Origin: Clarireedia homoeocarpa
Taxonomy: Eukaryota > Ascomycota > Leotiomycetes > Helotiales > Rutstroemiaceae
Length of the DNA: 64,000 nt
NCBI GenBank assembly: GCA_001465935.1
Contig: LNKV01000019.1
Location: forward strand, 124,001 to 188,000
Direction: 5' to 3'
The notes beneath the pieces were generated by a model that was not told the origin of the DNA, searched no databases, and saw only the letters and a program-made list of their open reading frames with translations. Within the stretch, counting starts at the first letter, position 1. Every line of letters begins with the position of its first letter. This document shows positions 23,099 through 35,520 of the stretch, one piece after another. A program made the translations under genes and the position numbers.

Positions 23099-24614
23099 TC
23101 AGTGCAGCCCATCTTTTCCCATAAGCCCAAAATCCTTCTGCTTAACAACCAACTCCCTCACCTCTGGCAAGCCCTCCCACCCCCTTCCACTTCCTCCGAA
23201 CCTAACACTCTTTTCCATTATTTCTCTCCATCTCAGTCCCGGCGCTAATTTTCCCGTGATGGTGTTTGGTCTCCTGACGTCGGCGTTCGTGGGTACGGGT
23301 AAAGCTCTTCCTAATAACGCTTCCATGGCTTGCATAGCGAAACCCACTGCTTTCTTTGCGTTTGATGGGATTCCCGTCTTATCAAAGGAGCCGAATCGAG
23401 CCCCAGGGAACTCCCGTTGAAGGTCGGCGACGAAGGTGAGATTCGATATGCCGCGGCCGTCAAGTACAATGTCAGCAGCGTTGATGGCCTCACGGCCTGG
23501 GCCAAAGAGAAGAAGCTGTTGTACGATAGAGGCGGATGTGAAGCGCACAAGAGTAGCAATGGTGTCAGCTGGAGAACAGCCTCGGTAGGCACACATAGCA
23601 ATGATTTTGTAAGCCATAGCATCGCCATAGATTTCTCTAGCGGTAGTCTTTGGTGGCCGCATGCTTAAGAACTCGTCATTGTTGAGGAGTTGCTCAACGA
23701 CTTCGTGGCAAATCTCGCCATGAAGAAGAGATGAATTTTGATCGGTTTGAGGATCCAGTCCAAAATGTCTATAGGCGGCATCGATCATGCAAGTGCCTGG
23801 ACCGGTGTCCCAATCGTACATTGCATCGATTCCTCCCTTCTTATCAGATGGAATAAAGCATACGGTGGTGATGCCTCCGATCGTGATGCAGATTTGTAAC
23901 CGGGTGGGATGGTGAAGGAGTAATCCAACTAAGTATGCGAATAATGGGGCACCTTGCCTACCAACTGCTTGCTCGGCAGTTCGATAATCAGAAACGGTTG
24001 TTACGCCGGTTTTTGCTGATATCACTGCTCCTTCTCCTAAACACATATTCGATCGATGTTGACCTCGAGGTGGTGAGCCTGTCAAGGTTACCAGTTGACC
24101 TCCAGACCCTATCAAATCGATGTCGTCAACTGCTATGCCATGCTTGTGAGCAAATATATGAATCGCATTCGCAAATGTATGGCCCATCTCTGCGTCCATT
24201 TGCGAAAGCATACTTGGTGGAGCGGCGTCTTCTTGCAGCATCGACAAAATCTCTGTTCGAATCTTCGAGGGCATAACGACGGAATCGTACTGGAAGACCG
24301 GTCAGCGGATTTTGAAGCAAGCAGAGAGAATTGTTTATTACCTTCACAAGATCCAAATGCAGAGGAGCTTCGGGAGACTCTTGGGTATAGCGACAAAGGG
24401 CAAAGTCGATATCATCCATAGCAGTTCCAGAGGTGATGCCCAAAATCAACAAATTCAACCCAGGGGAATTTTGCCCATCATCTGAAGCAGATGACGAGCT
24501 CGAGCTCTGGTATCCATCTGCCTTGGATTGCAAAGCCTCGAGATATTTGTGACCGACTTTCGTGCGTACGCGACCTTTTGGAGCCGGTATCAAACCTTTC
24601 ATAACCATGACCAT
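23099..24614 (-). CDS. Anhydro-N-acetylmuramic acid kinase-like protein (AnmK family)
   Basis: ASKHA-fold sugar kinase. Bacterial AnmK opens the 1,6-anhydro ring of anhMurNAc and phosphorylates it to MurNAc-6-P in cell-wall recycling. The fungal substrate is not established, since fungi lack peptidoglycan. Exon 1 runs from the first in-frame ATG (24614) to 24342. Exon 2 is 24289-23099. The intron is GTAATA...CAG. The protein is about 487 residues, longer than bacterial AnmK (about 370) because of an N-terminal extension. Visible motifs are the phosphate-1 loop ILGITSGTAMDDIDFAL (bacterial GLMSGTSxDGID), ICITIGGITTV (phosphate-2), and YDWDTGPGTCMIDA with the catalytic-type Asp. The HGEICHEV and LDGRGISNLT regions also follow the family order. 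Origin by ancient transfer from bacteria is inference. Open sequence with no ATG continues upstream of the chosen start to about 24671. Confidence 0.85.
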
Positions 24615-27600
24615 GCCCACGACATCAGATCGTTGATGGAAGATGTGTATGGCCTCAATCGGCGAAGGCTAATCAACTAGAATAGAGTGATACTACCTCG
24701 AAAACTGCAAGCTGCAAGATGTGGTGCTCTAAGGAAATCCTCAACCAAGATCTTGAAAGTATCTTGGAAGTATCTTGGAGTGAAATATTGGGGGGAGTTC
24801 ATGGTTTCTGTACTTGTATGAGATGGGGGTTATGAGCAGATTTGTGAGCAGAGGGTTAGTGAAGGCTAATGGTTAGTCGATGTATCAAACAAATAGCATG
24901 AGATCCTGTACATGAGTGAGGCACATCTCCCTTGTAGGGCACGGAGGAGGGAAAGCTTGGAATGCAACTAGATGGGAGAAATGTTCCTCAAATGGAAAAG
25001 GTATGCCTGGGAATAGTGGGCGGTTCATGCCTCAGGCAGCAAAGACACAAGGTGGGATCAGAGACATCCTTCCTTCCCTCCCACGTTACGCGCAAGAGTC
25101 GAAGGAACCGCAACATTCAAAGCCACGCACGGTAAGGTTACCAGTCACGGCATCATCCCACTCACATAGTACACACCTTACTCGCAGCTTGGTGCATATG
25201 GCTCAAGACAGCAAAGGATCGACAGCTACTTGAGTGTGTGTTCCAAAGCAATGGTGACGCTACTTTTCTTGGGTCCATCGTCTTCTGCTCCGCTGAAAGG
25301 ACGAAACCTACTTCCCCACTATTGATAACTTAGGGTGAACGACTTGGGTACTGAGACAAGTGTCTCTTTAGGACTCACACTCTTTCTAGCCAGACAGGAC
25401 TTATCTCAGATGCCAGATCTACCAGAAATTTGCACATGGAAAGGATATCCAAGGCTATGGCCACGAGTTTTGATATGTCCCAGAATTGGAGCTTCATTTT
25501 GCCCAAGCTATCCGAATTCGGCAAAGCAATCCTGCTCGTTTTCTAGAAAACTTACGCTGCACGCGTGAGACGTCCAGGGACCGGCGCAAAATTACTATTG
25601 TTGCATGATCTTACCTTTTACGGATTCAGTGCATAAACCCCGTCCTATTTCATTCGAGAAATCTTTCATTCGGCGTCCCGATGTCAGACCATTGGCTCCA
25701 GGAGCCGATTGAGCAAAATCGGATCTGCTGTGTCTCCAAGATATTTATACGAGTCACAGAGACTTATTATGCTCAGATACCATGGATACCACGTTTCGAA
25801 GAGCTGATCTTTCTCGTGGTTCAACCATAGTTACGATAATTTGCTTGGTTTGCGGGAAAACCTCGGGGGCTGGGGATTAACTATGGACACCACCATAGGA
25901 TGCCTTTTCTTTTCCACCTTTGGTTTTTATCGGAATGATCTCTAAGTTGTAAATAAATCATCCATATTGCTTACGCAGGCAGATTAATTGCTCTAGCATT
26001 GGCTGCATTGGACATGAACGACTACGTCAAACTCAGCTACCTTTCGATTCATTCGCAAGTTTGTCTAACCAATCAATGCATCGCAGCACCGTCTTTCATT
26101 GATGATTCATCACACCGTTCTATTTGCATTACTATGCTTTTCGGTGAGAGCCTTAAGGTTAAGTGCCAATGCCACTGATAATGCCGGTTTCGCGTGCCCA
26201 GCATTCGCCTCACACCCGACAACTCACGATCTGTTAGCCGATACGACTTTCTCCAATACCCCATAGGACTCATAGCGCATCGTAAGGGTTGGAGGTGTTC
26301 AGATATGATTCGAATGTTTCGGGGTGGCCATGATGCTGTTGTCAGTTTCTGATGCTGGGGGAGATGCGTCGTGGGAAAGCCATGTGAGTTTGATGTTTCG
26401 ACTAGAAACCAGTGCAGATGGTGCTGCAGATGTGTAGTCGTCGTGGTGGCGGCGAGAGTCTCGATATTAAGAAGCAGCTCGGAAATGACTAAGCCAAGGC
26501 TGCGGTGAACTGGCTACAGTTCCATCGAGTGACCAGTTACCCTGTCAGACAGATTGGTGGGCAGGTACGAAGGTAATAAAGTTACGATTTGATGAAACAT
26601 AGGAACTGACTACTGTACCAAAATTCAAACGTGGCAGCGCGGTCGTATTACCCAACAGTTCCACCAAATGCCTGCAGTTGTCGCTTTCGTCAAAGAATAT
26701 TGATACTTTAAATCTGATAATTACCTAGTGCCCACAGTTGAAGCTTTCTCAAGAGGTCTATGATACGGATGAAAATCGGTGTTATCTTTTGATGCTTCTC
26801 TAACGACATAAAAACCAGTTTTAAAGCGTCGGATAAAGATCAAACATTTCGATCTTCACAGCCCGGCGGATTTGAGTCGTCCGCTGATATCCACACGACA
26901 GCCGTGGAAATGGCAGCTTGAACCCTTCTTCCTTCTTCCTACTGCAAGGCTGGAAGCATAGTATCTGACACGCTTCGTATGCAAGAAAGGTGGAGGAGAT
27001 CTGCCCCGTTGCCAAGGATGAGCGTCTTCATAAGACGGATGTTATCAGATGGCCAACGAGTATCGCTTGTCAGAGTCGTAAGAGTGCAGTGAAAGTTTCT
27101 TGATATAAAATGCATGGAATCCAACATCGAAGGATGTAGTTCGTTCGCCTGGTCGCGAAAGTGGCTGTTCCAGAAATAGCAACATGTCACACCCTATCAC
27201 ATTGAGTGGGTCCCGGCTCTTTAGGTGAGTCTTACCTCGTAATGGACCAGCCGAGGGACCACACTCTACCAACATCTACGAGTATCACGAAAACCCAGAA
27301 CTGGGAAGTTTTACATGTTGAGAATGTTGAGGTTCCTATCAAGGCTGATGTGATACTGCATTGGTTTGGGAAGTTTCTCAAATCATTTGGAATGGGGATG
27401 AGCTTTGATTTATGGCCTGTTGCAGTACGATCATGATGACGACTACCAAACTGCCATACAAATGGCATTCCCACTTTAGCTTGCTCCTTCCTCCAAGTGA
27501 ATGGGAAACCCGAGCATCATCCACTCGTCACGTCAAAGTCAAAGCCAAAGTCAAAGCCTCGCTCCACACACTCCGACCCCGCACTCTCGAGATGTCCAGG

Positions 27601-28129
27601 CCACAATGAGGCCTTCGATGACCCTCCCTAATTCGTCCGCTACCTCCCTTTCTGCCTCTCTGGCGTCTAAGGTCGTCAATTCCACCACCCCTCTTCCCTC
27701 TTCCTTTGCACTTCCTTCCAACCCCACTCTCTCCACTCTCCACTATCATGATATCTCTTATCGGAAGTTTGGCGACTGGTTTCTAATTATGTAGCTGATG
27801 AGCCTCACTAGTGTTTCCCTTATGTACTACAGGTTTTTCCACAAAGTGAGATGATAGTGGCCCAGGTCAAGGACTATCTACATTCATTTTCATATCGTTC
27901 TATTCTTCTATCCGATTCGATACACCGTCTTTCCAAGTTCTCTCTTTTAGATATTTTCTGTGAAAGTCGCCTTCTTTCCTTCAGTGACGTCGAGCTTTGT
28001 TGGTGCTGCAGCTATTGGAACTTCAGATCACTTTATTGGGATTTCAGATCAACGCTGAGGCAAATACTCATCCCTTAAATACACCCGACTGCTACAGTCC
28101 TCACATACACACACACAACATCATCCAAA
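24615..28129. other. 3.5-kb intergenic region
   Basis: Contains the AnmK-like promoter and a 42-codon ORF at 24802-24677 (minus). No supported gene appears further right. Several short ORFs (26073, 27045 and 27528 on minus, 27501 on plus) are unrecognisable. The last part, 27850-28129, is pyrimidine-rich and reads like the promoter/leader of the following plus-strand ORF. Confidence 0.5.
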
Positions 28130-28525
28130 ATGTCTACCTCAATCAACACCACAACCACCACTTCCTCTCCCTGCGCCATGCAGTCCGCTCCGACAACCGC
28201 CCCCAACACACCACCACCGCACTACACAAAACCCCTCATACGCTCCTTCTCAAGCTGTTCAACCTCATCCACTACCTCAACAACTTCTCAAACATCCAAC
28301 ACATCCTTCTCATTCCTATCACCACCACTCTCGCCATCGGCGTACTACAACCGCTCATTTTCGCGCACACTCTCCTCGCCACATCTCGACGGCTCATCGC
28401 GATTCGAGTCTCGCCATCCCAGCGAGATGAAATTCCGCGGCCCGCTGCATTTCTTTGAGAACCCAGAATTTTTCATCCCGAAGAGGAGGGCACCTGCTGC
28501 GCCTACTTCACCGCGGGGATGTTGA
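28130..28525 (+). CDS. Small Ser/Thr/Pro-rich hypothetical protein
   Basis: 131-codon ORF starting at a well-placed ATG (context CAAAATGTC) after a C/T-rich leader, as is common for fungal genes. The first 90 residues are almost all Ser, Thr, Pro and Asn. The C-terminal 40 are more ordered and basic (SRFESRHPSEMKFRGPLHF followed by FFIPKRRAPAAP). There is no signal peptide, membrane segment or known domain. The conserved-looking KFRGPLHFFENPEFF tail is the best argument for a real protein. Composition alone could also produce a chance ORF. Confidence 0.5.
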   Translation: MSTSINTTTTTSSPCAMQSAPTTAPNTPPPHYTKPLIRSFSSCSTSSTTSTTSQTSNTSFSFLSPPLSPSAYYNRSFSRTLSSPHLDGSSRFESRHPSEMKFRGPLHFFENPEFFIPKRRAPAAPTSPRGC

Positions 28526-29076
28526 TGGTAACAAAAACAATTCCAAGAAACAGAGAAATAAAGTAGAAAGGAAAGAGATAAGGTGTTCCGAAAATCCTAC
28601 CAGGGGATGTTGGTATTCTGTTCGGGATAAGAAACAAAAATTAAAGAGAAATGTTATTGGATTCGATTCTTGGGGGGCGTCTTCCTATTTTTGGTGATCG
28701 GGTTTGGTGTCTTGGGATAAAGAAAAAGATATGGAAAGGGCATACATGGAAAGGTTGAAGGTGCTTGTCACTCATTTTTCTGGGATTGCATATTATATAC
28801 CCTTCTGTACGCTCGTTTGATTCGTGGTATACAACAACGTCTGTTGTTTGTATGTATCACTCTTTATATACTTCCTCCATCTACTTTGAGCAGATAGATA
28901 GAGAGAGAGCTTGTCACAAATTGACTTGTTGAGATCATGTTGTTAGCTTATGAAAGTGGAAGTGGAAGTGAAAGTGAAAGTGAAGTTAATTCCATCTCGA
29001 GTGATGATTCATTTATAATGTCACCTGTTCCGAACAAAACTAACACTGCATGACTTTCCGTCATATCGCATCATCT
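28526..29076. other. Intergenic, convergent 3' flanks
   Basis: Lies between the plus-strand Ser/Thr-rich ORF and the 3' end of the minus-strand MFS gene. It includes an AGTGGA/AGTGAA repeat (about 28953-28984). No gene seen. Confidence 0.6.
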
Positions 29077-30917
29077 CTACACTCTTCCCTCCATCTTCCC
29101 CTTCTCCTCCACAACATGTTCCCCTTCCTCTGTATTCCCTAGCCCCTTAAACGTCCACTCCCTAACCCTCTGCCCCTTCCACATCAGCCCGACCACACAC
29201 CCCAATCCCAACACCTCGAAAAATGCCATCATACCATACGTCCAACCTACGTTAACATCCCTCACCCACTCCTTGATATAAAATGCCACGCTCAGCCCAA
29301 ACGCCACCCGATAGAAATTCACCGCAATGGCTGCTTCCGCCGGATTGCGTATGAAGCATTCGTTGATATAGTTCACCGTGATGGGCGTGATACACAGGGA
29401 GCCGAAAGTGACGAGCACGGTGGCGATGGCGAGCACGATCCAGTGCAAATGATAGAGGAGACCGGCGCCGAAGAGGCCCAGTCCGATGGGGTTAAGGATG
29501 CTGGGCAGCCAGAGCGCGTGTAGGCGGTATTCGGGTTTCCAGATACCTCTGTTGTAGCGTTTGGCAATGTGGAGGGGGAGGCGGTCAGAAAGGTATTGGC
29601 CGTAGATGAGGGCGAAGATGATGCCGATCCAGTGGGTGAAGGAGACTGGGAGAGAGGGTTAGTTTGGGTTTGTGGTTGGGTAGTGAGATATGGAGAGAAT
29701 GGGATGACTTACATTCAGCGTTTTGCATAGTGGTGAATCCGTATCCACCGTCTGCTTTGGGCTTCTGAAGGTATGTTGGCGAGAGGGAATTGAGTGCGAC
29801 GTAGAACCCGAAGTTTGTGAGCGTGAAAATGCTGAGGATCAATGTTACCGGGGTTACGGCAATGAGAAAAGGCGTCTTGGCAATTTGTAGCTGATTCAAA
29901 TTAGTCTGTTCAAGTCGCCTAGGGAAGAGAATGTCTTACAGTTCGAGCAAAGGTGCGAAAATCACTCTTTGGTGTGACCCTGGTACCGGGAAGGAACGTT
30001 GCGATTCTATTCGCAACGAAAGAAGCCGGTGAATCTGGGTTGACAGCATGCGGCTCTCTATTCCAAGAAGTCTCATGCAAAAATAAGACGACCAAGACAG
30101 CTGCCAAAAAGGCCAATCCAGCAGTCCACCAATACGTATTCCTCCAAGTTGTGTTTGCTGATATAAGAGCAGATATGGTAGGTCCTGCAACTGTTCCGAA
30201 ATCGAAACACCAGTGGAAAACTGTAAATGCTCGCCCTCTTTGGTGGAGGAAGAATAAGTCGACCAGAATTCGTGGACCTAGGACCCCAGTGATGGCTCCG
30301 AAGAACGCACCGAAGAATCGGGAAACGATGAATCCATTATACTCGTTGGAGTGATTCATGAGGCCGGCCCAGATGTTGCTCAGCACAGCACCAATCAAGG
30401 TCCAGAAAATTGTGCTGCTACGTCCAATGACATGGGAAAGTGGAAAGAAGAAGAATCCTCCTGCAGCCATACCAGCTGACCCAGCAGAATTCTGAATTAT
30501 AGCATTAGCATCGAACTTTCCCAAGGATAAAACATTAAAATGTATCGATGCTTACCTGATATGCCATCTGTGTTGTGGTAACATGATAGAGTTTGGACTG
30601 CGGAACGACCTGTAGCTGACCTGCCAGACATGCTGAGAATCCAGCGAATGTCGCGAAACTGATGACTGCCAGAATCTTCAGTTTCTTGCTCAGAGGCCAG
30701 TTCTATGGCTCCTATCAGTAAAAGTTTTGTTGAGACATAAGATATGGGAGGCACGAACCAGCGGATCTCTTGGATCATCACTTGGATGGGGAATCAATAC
30801 GACACTATCGTCACCCATCTTTACGGCAGGGCCGTGATAGCTACCGTCGATCTCAGTGCCAACCTCTGTATCAGAAGAGACAGTCTTGCTGTCCTTGACT
30901 TCCTGAGCCATGTCCAT
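29077..30917 (-). CDS. MFS transporter, DHA1-type
   Basis: Major-facilitator membrane transporter, probably a proton-coupled efflux or uptake carrier for small organic compounds. Five exons: 30917-30759, from about 30716 to 30556, 30491-29940, 29890-29713 and 29645-29077. All junctions are GT-AG with frame kept. An acidic cytosolic N-terminus of about 50 residues ends in DPRDPLNWPLSKK, the opening used by many fungal DHA1-like carriers. About twelve hydrophobic helices follow. The loop between helices 2 and 3 reads GRSSTIFWTLIGAVLSN and the region after it has SRFFGAFFGAITGVLGP with RILVDLFFLHQRGRAFTVF, the MFS signature region. A central loop (ETSWNREPHAV...) separates the halves. The C-terminus is polar (EEGEHVVEEKGK). 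The gene looks intact. Substrate cannot be inferred. Confidence 0.9.
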
Positions 30918-32298
30918 CGTCAGAGTGGTATCTACTGAAGCAGTATCGATCAGTATGTTTCACATATCTCTGCTGAGATTGGGATCATCGGTGATTTGTA
31001 TTAAAAGCAAAGGATAGGTCTTTTCGGTTTCTTCCAATCAATCGCAATGGCCCATTTCTTTACGCAAACCTCCTCGGGACATGCACCAGGAATGGAAGTG
31101 GAGAAATGCAGACATCTAGCCATATGCAAGGGAAGTCTACCGACTTCCCCGGTACTGGGATATCGGCTGCGAACATGCAGGATTCGAAAGCGCCCTATCA
31201 AAAGTGGTGAGGTCAGAAACGAAAAGACACGGGGGTGTTTATTCTGCTGGCCGCCGATGAGAAAGTCTAGATGGGAAGCATAAAGTTCATGAGTTGGGGT
31301 ACCGAGGCCCTAAAATGGCGCCCGGAAATGGGCGCGCCCAGACAGTACTGTAGTTAGAATAACCTTACATAGAACTAGTTCTACTGTAGTGACACTGCGG
31401 GAATTTTGAATAAGCCACGAAGCTTATTTCAACTTGTTAACCTTTACCACTCCTTTTCAACTTGGTATCCTTTACCACTCTTGCTAAGCTTATGTTGTTG
31501 CTTGTTCTCGCTGGGAAGCAATTTGATGCGCCCATTTTCATAACGATTTCTCGTGAAAGGAAGAATGCGAGTTTCTTTGACCATGAGTTTGCGAAAATCC
31601 TTCCGCCCAACCACCGTCTATCAAATGCAATTGACGCATGCCCTTGAGCGATCGAGGCCATCTTCAATTTCTTTCCTTCCGCTGACCAGGACCTGCTGCA
31701 AGGAAGCACACATCCGCGAGTCCTGGTCCGTCTGCTCCGTCTGCTCCGTCTGTACATAGCACTAGAACATGGGCCCTGGTTCTCTGCTGCCAATCGAATA
31801 AGCTATCCGAACCCATTCATTGATAAGATGATGTATATTACAAGCTGGCCCATATACGCTGCAGCTGCCACGAAGACGCATATCCTTGTATTGGAATCAT
31901 CGAAATGTGATCATTTCCGGAGGCGATGTTACAGAGAGACGTGCCGGGGTACATCTGACAATGTTGCAACCCGTTATGAGGTAAGGATATCTAGACTATT
32001 CACTAGGGCTCCTGTTTTGATGCGTGCAGATAACAATACCCTGGGAGTTTAAAAGGCCCTCGATACTTATGAACTCAAGGATGGAATGCGCCTTTTAGCA
32101 AGAGTTTGACCACATCTAAAAGTGCCAGATCATCTTCTATGCCATGAGCTTCAGTAAACACATTACCATTTTTGCCAATTCGAAGCCTGTATAAGGAAGA
32201 ACATCATCCGCGGTTGGTATGATTTCGTTTGAGAATCGTCTCCACCGAGTACGCAGAAGTCTGGCCAACAAATTCCACACCGTCTTGAAGTTCCTGCA
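30918..32298. other. Intergenic, divergent promoters of MFS and rhodopsin-domain genes
   Basis: The two flanking genes are transcribed away from each other, so this 1.4 kb holds both promoters. It has two TACTGTA heptamers (31346, 31382) and a short CTGCTCCGT repeat near 31730-31750. No gene supported. Confidence 0.6.
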
Positions 32299-33784
32299 AT
32301 GGGGAGTACCGTGGATCTTGATAACCTAGATGTCAAAGGCAAGAGAACACTAGTCTTAGTCACGGCGATCTTGATGATTGTTCTATCGCACGTGTCGTAC
32401 GTGTTGAGGTTATTGGCAAAGCGCCAGACCCTGGCCAGAATACAAGCTGAGGACTGGATGATGGGATTTGCGCTGATCTTCAGCTATGGGAGTTTGGTAT
32501 GCCAGTTCTATGGTATAAATTTCAACACACCACTCCACCAAATGAATGCTTGACTAAAATAACGAATAGGCTTAAGCGTTGGGCTGGGAGATCACCAAGT
32601 CAATGTTTCCAAGGAAAATCAGAAACGTTTGAGTCTTGTTCGTAAACCTACCCAGCTCTATCGGCCCCAGCTAACATAAGGCAAAGTCAATCTGGTTGAT
32701 CCAGAGATTCCAGCCATTCTGTCTTCTGTGTTTGAAATCCTCTATCATTCTTCTCTACGTGCGTCTATTCCCTACCGACAAGTTCAGACGTTTCGCATGG
32801 GGAATTTGGATATACACATTGTTATGGACGATCGGAGCTCTAGGCGCAAGTACGTTCGAATGCACGCCAGTCTCATATTTCTGGGATAAAGAACAAGAAG
32901 GCCATTGTGTTCCCAATGCTTTGCGAACAGTATCATTCACCAATGGTTTTCTAAGTTTCATTGGAGACTGCGTAATTCTTTGCATGCCTCTACCTATGAT
33001 ATGGAACTTGCGTTTGAACAAGAGAAAGAAGTTTGCTTTGTTAGGCATCTTCACGGTTGGAGTGTTGTAAGTGTCATTATATTTTATTCAGATATCACTG
33101 GGAACTTGGACAGCTAACATGATTAAATTCTACAGCGTCATAATAACAAGCATCATCCGCCTCATCGCGCTCTTCTCCATCGATAGCAAAGACCTAACAT
33201 GTAAATGACTCCAATCCAACACTGGCCCAACGCATACAGCCAAGTCCAACCCAAAACTAACAAAAAATCCAGTCACACAAGTCGAAGGCGGAGTCTGGAC
33301 CTACATGGAAGAAGGAATCGGGATAACCTGCGGTAATCTCCCGCTCCTCCAACCGCTCTTTAAACACTACTTCAGACCCCGCGACTCCCGCACCCGCAAC
33401 CTAGAGCGCAATCCTCCCAGCTACTACGTCCGATCCAGCATCACCGCGAAGTCGACAAACCCGCCCAGTACAAAAACCATCCGATCGAAAACTGGGAAGA
33501 ACACCGGAATTTATACGCGTATGAGTGAAGAGTTGATCCTCAATTCGACAACGGATAGAAGTATACACGATGGCAAAGATCCGATTGAGATGCATAGTTT
33601 CTCAAGGAGAGCAAGTGAGCAGGAGAGGGAGAGGATCGTTATCGTAGTGAAGACGGATGTAAGGGTAGAGAAGGAGCTGAGCGATCAGAATCAGAGGTTT
33701 ATGCTGAAAAGAGACACTATAGATCCGTTACGGCGGCCGCCGACGAAAGCGCATGTTGCGGCGGATAAATCGTGGTTGGTGTAG
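32299..33784 (+). CDS. Fungal rhodopsin-domain (PTH11/SAT4-like) integral membrane protein
   Basis: Seven-helix membrane protein of the large ascomycete family that includes PTH11-like receptors; ligand unknown. Five exons sum to 412 codons: 32299-32512, 32570-32637, 32687-33066, 33136-33200 and 33273-33784. Exon 2 ends at a weaker donor, GTTCGT. Helices visible include LVLVTAILMIVLSHVSYVLRLLAKR, MMGFALIFSYGSLVCQFYG, FCLLCLKSSIILLYVRLFP, the WGIWIYTLLWTIGALGASTFEC segment and GFLSFIGDCVILCMPLPMIW. Family landmarks are the Asp-Trp after helix 2 (AEDWMM), FECTPVSYFWD with its Cys, and the IEGGVW..EEGIGITCGNLPLL end of the domain. The cytosolic tail of about 120 residues is basic and Ser-rich. 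There is no CFEM domain at the N-terminus. Confidence 0.88.
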
Positions 33785-34602
33785 AAGGGACTATAGAGTG
33801 GGATATTATGGCGCATCTGGAATATACCCTTCAAATGGTTGGCGAGATATCACCTGGTTGGTGGGAGAGGAGTTCGGAGTTAGGCGGTGTTTTCAGAGAA
33901 GGGGAAGACAATTATTCCTGTGCGCTGGCAGAATACATACATAGAATTAAGCATTTTCCCGGCAATTTCGGAAACCTCTCTTTGGAGGCTCCGTTCGAAG
34001 ACTACACCTGAATATTGAAAAAAGGGAAAATCCTGGCAGAAGTATACCTTACCCCATGCTGAATTAAACTATCACGGCAGCTGCGTTATATATACTACGT
34101 ACTAAACAAAAGGATGAGACTCCATCTTGCGATGAAACATCCCCATTGAAAATCAAAACAAGAGAAGACAAGAAGAGTACAAAGCCACGAATCTGCAAAC
34201 CCGCACAACAACACACATCTATCTGCTCCCGCCATCTCTCCCACTCGGACCCTATTCCCATTCCATTCCATCTCAACCACCCATCTCATTCTCCCGCATC
34301 CTACCCCCCCCCCCCCCACCCAATTCCCAACGGGCCAACTAACACCCCATATAATACAACAAACATCTCCTACTCACCGCCCCATTCCCAGTCACCCACG
34401 CACGCCACACATCTCCAGCATGCTATGCTTAATCTTCGTCCCGCAGTTATTATATCATTGCTGAACATTTCGCAGCGGAGGCCGGCGCCCGAGATGTGGA
34501 GGGCTGGAGAAGGAGCCATACAGTATTGGAAACGGGGTGGGGTTAGCTTATTTGAGAAGGGAAGGAAGAGAGGGAGGGGTAGTTGGGATATAGAATAGTA
34601 TG
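33785..34602. other. Intergenic with poly-C tract
   Basis: No supported gene. A run of 14 C occurs at 34304-34317. Pro/Ser/His-rich ORFs on both strands reflect the C-rich composition. Confidence 0.5.
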
Positions 34603-34630
34603 TTAAAAATGAGAGGATGGATGGATATGA

Positions 34631-34631
<1 letters not shown>

Positions 34632-34667
<36 letters not shown>
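34632..34667. repeat. Poly-A homopolymer, 36 bases
   Basis: An uninterrupted run of A from 34632 to 34667. It could be the tail of a retroposed (LINE-type or processed) copy reading plus, but no target duplication or upstream element was recognised. Confidence 0.95.
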
Positions 34668-34668
<1 letters not shown>

Positions 34669-34675
34669 CAAATCA

Positions 34676-34878
34676 TACATGACCCGAACAATTCGGAACA
34701 TAACCCCCAAGATAGCCCTCAGACTGACACCCGCTGGGCTGGTAGAGAAATACTGCACGCAAGCGTCGTACTGTCCGCAAGCTTTCCGTGTTTGGAGGTT
34801 GGAGGAGCCACTGAGCGGAGAGGCGTGCGTAAGGGTGCTGAATGCGAGAATGGCGGAGATGAACGCGGGTGATTGCAT
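34676..34878 (-). pseudogene. Possible small secreted Cys-rich peptide, frameshifted
   Basis: The minus-strand ATG at 34878 opens a frame with a good secretion signal (MQSPAFISAILAFSTLTHA, likely cut before Ser-Pro). A short mature part with KACGQYDACVQYF follows. After that the frame turns into an unlikely hydrophobic stretch and then poly-Phe from the adjacent poly-A tract. The overlapping frame one base away instead reads GCQSEGYLGGYVPNCSG and stops within a few codons, which would complete a four-cysteine peptide of about 66 residues. This suggests a single-base frameshift in a small secreted protein gene. No family name can be given, and chance is not excluded. Confidence 0.4.
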
Positions 34879-35520
34879 TTTGGATGATGGGGATGGATGG
34901 CCTTGGTTTGAAAGATTGGAGGAAAGCTGACACTTCTTTGGCGATGGACCTATGTACTAACAGGAACTCGAAAGGTAGATGGAAGTCTGACATTGCTGAC
35001 GGATTTAAGTTTAAAAATCCATATAAGCTATTCGTACAGCGCGATCGTTAGGCGTGTCATCGCAGGCGAAAGGGTTACCGAATGGAATGAGTGTTTGGAA
35101 TCATCTTAGGATCCGTTAAGTTGTTCAGTTCATATAGAATTGAAAGTAATAGAATAATGAAAACAAGAAATTACGGAAAGAGGCAGTGGTAATGACAGCA
35201 ACAATAAAGTAAATGATAGCATTCAAAAGTTCATGTGAAGACTTCATCATTTGTTTGCAAATATTCAGGTGTTCTCTTTCGCCCGTTGCAGAGAAAATAC
35301 TAGTCCCCAATGACCATTTTGTCTGAATAGTTCCTTCTACCTGTTGATATTAGGTAGCTAACTGTAGCATAGATGGATTCCTATCCAACGCCACCCCCAA
35401 GTTATACCTCAAACTTGTTGAAGTTTTCCAAATTGCGATAGAGGATTAGACGTAGAAAACAACCCGAAGACAGTATTTAGCGTTCTAAGCGACTTTCATC
35501 TAAGGTCTTCTTCCAAGCTT
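34879..35520. other. Intergenic
   Basis: 3' flank of the amidase and promoter side of the secreted-peptide candidate. Nothing else supported. Confidence 0.6.
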
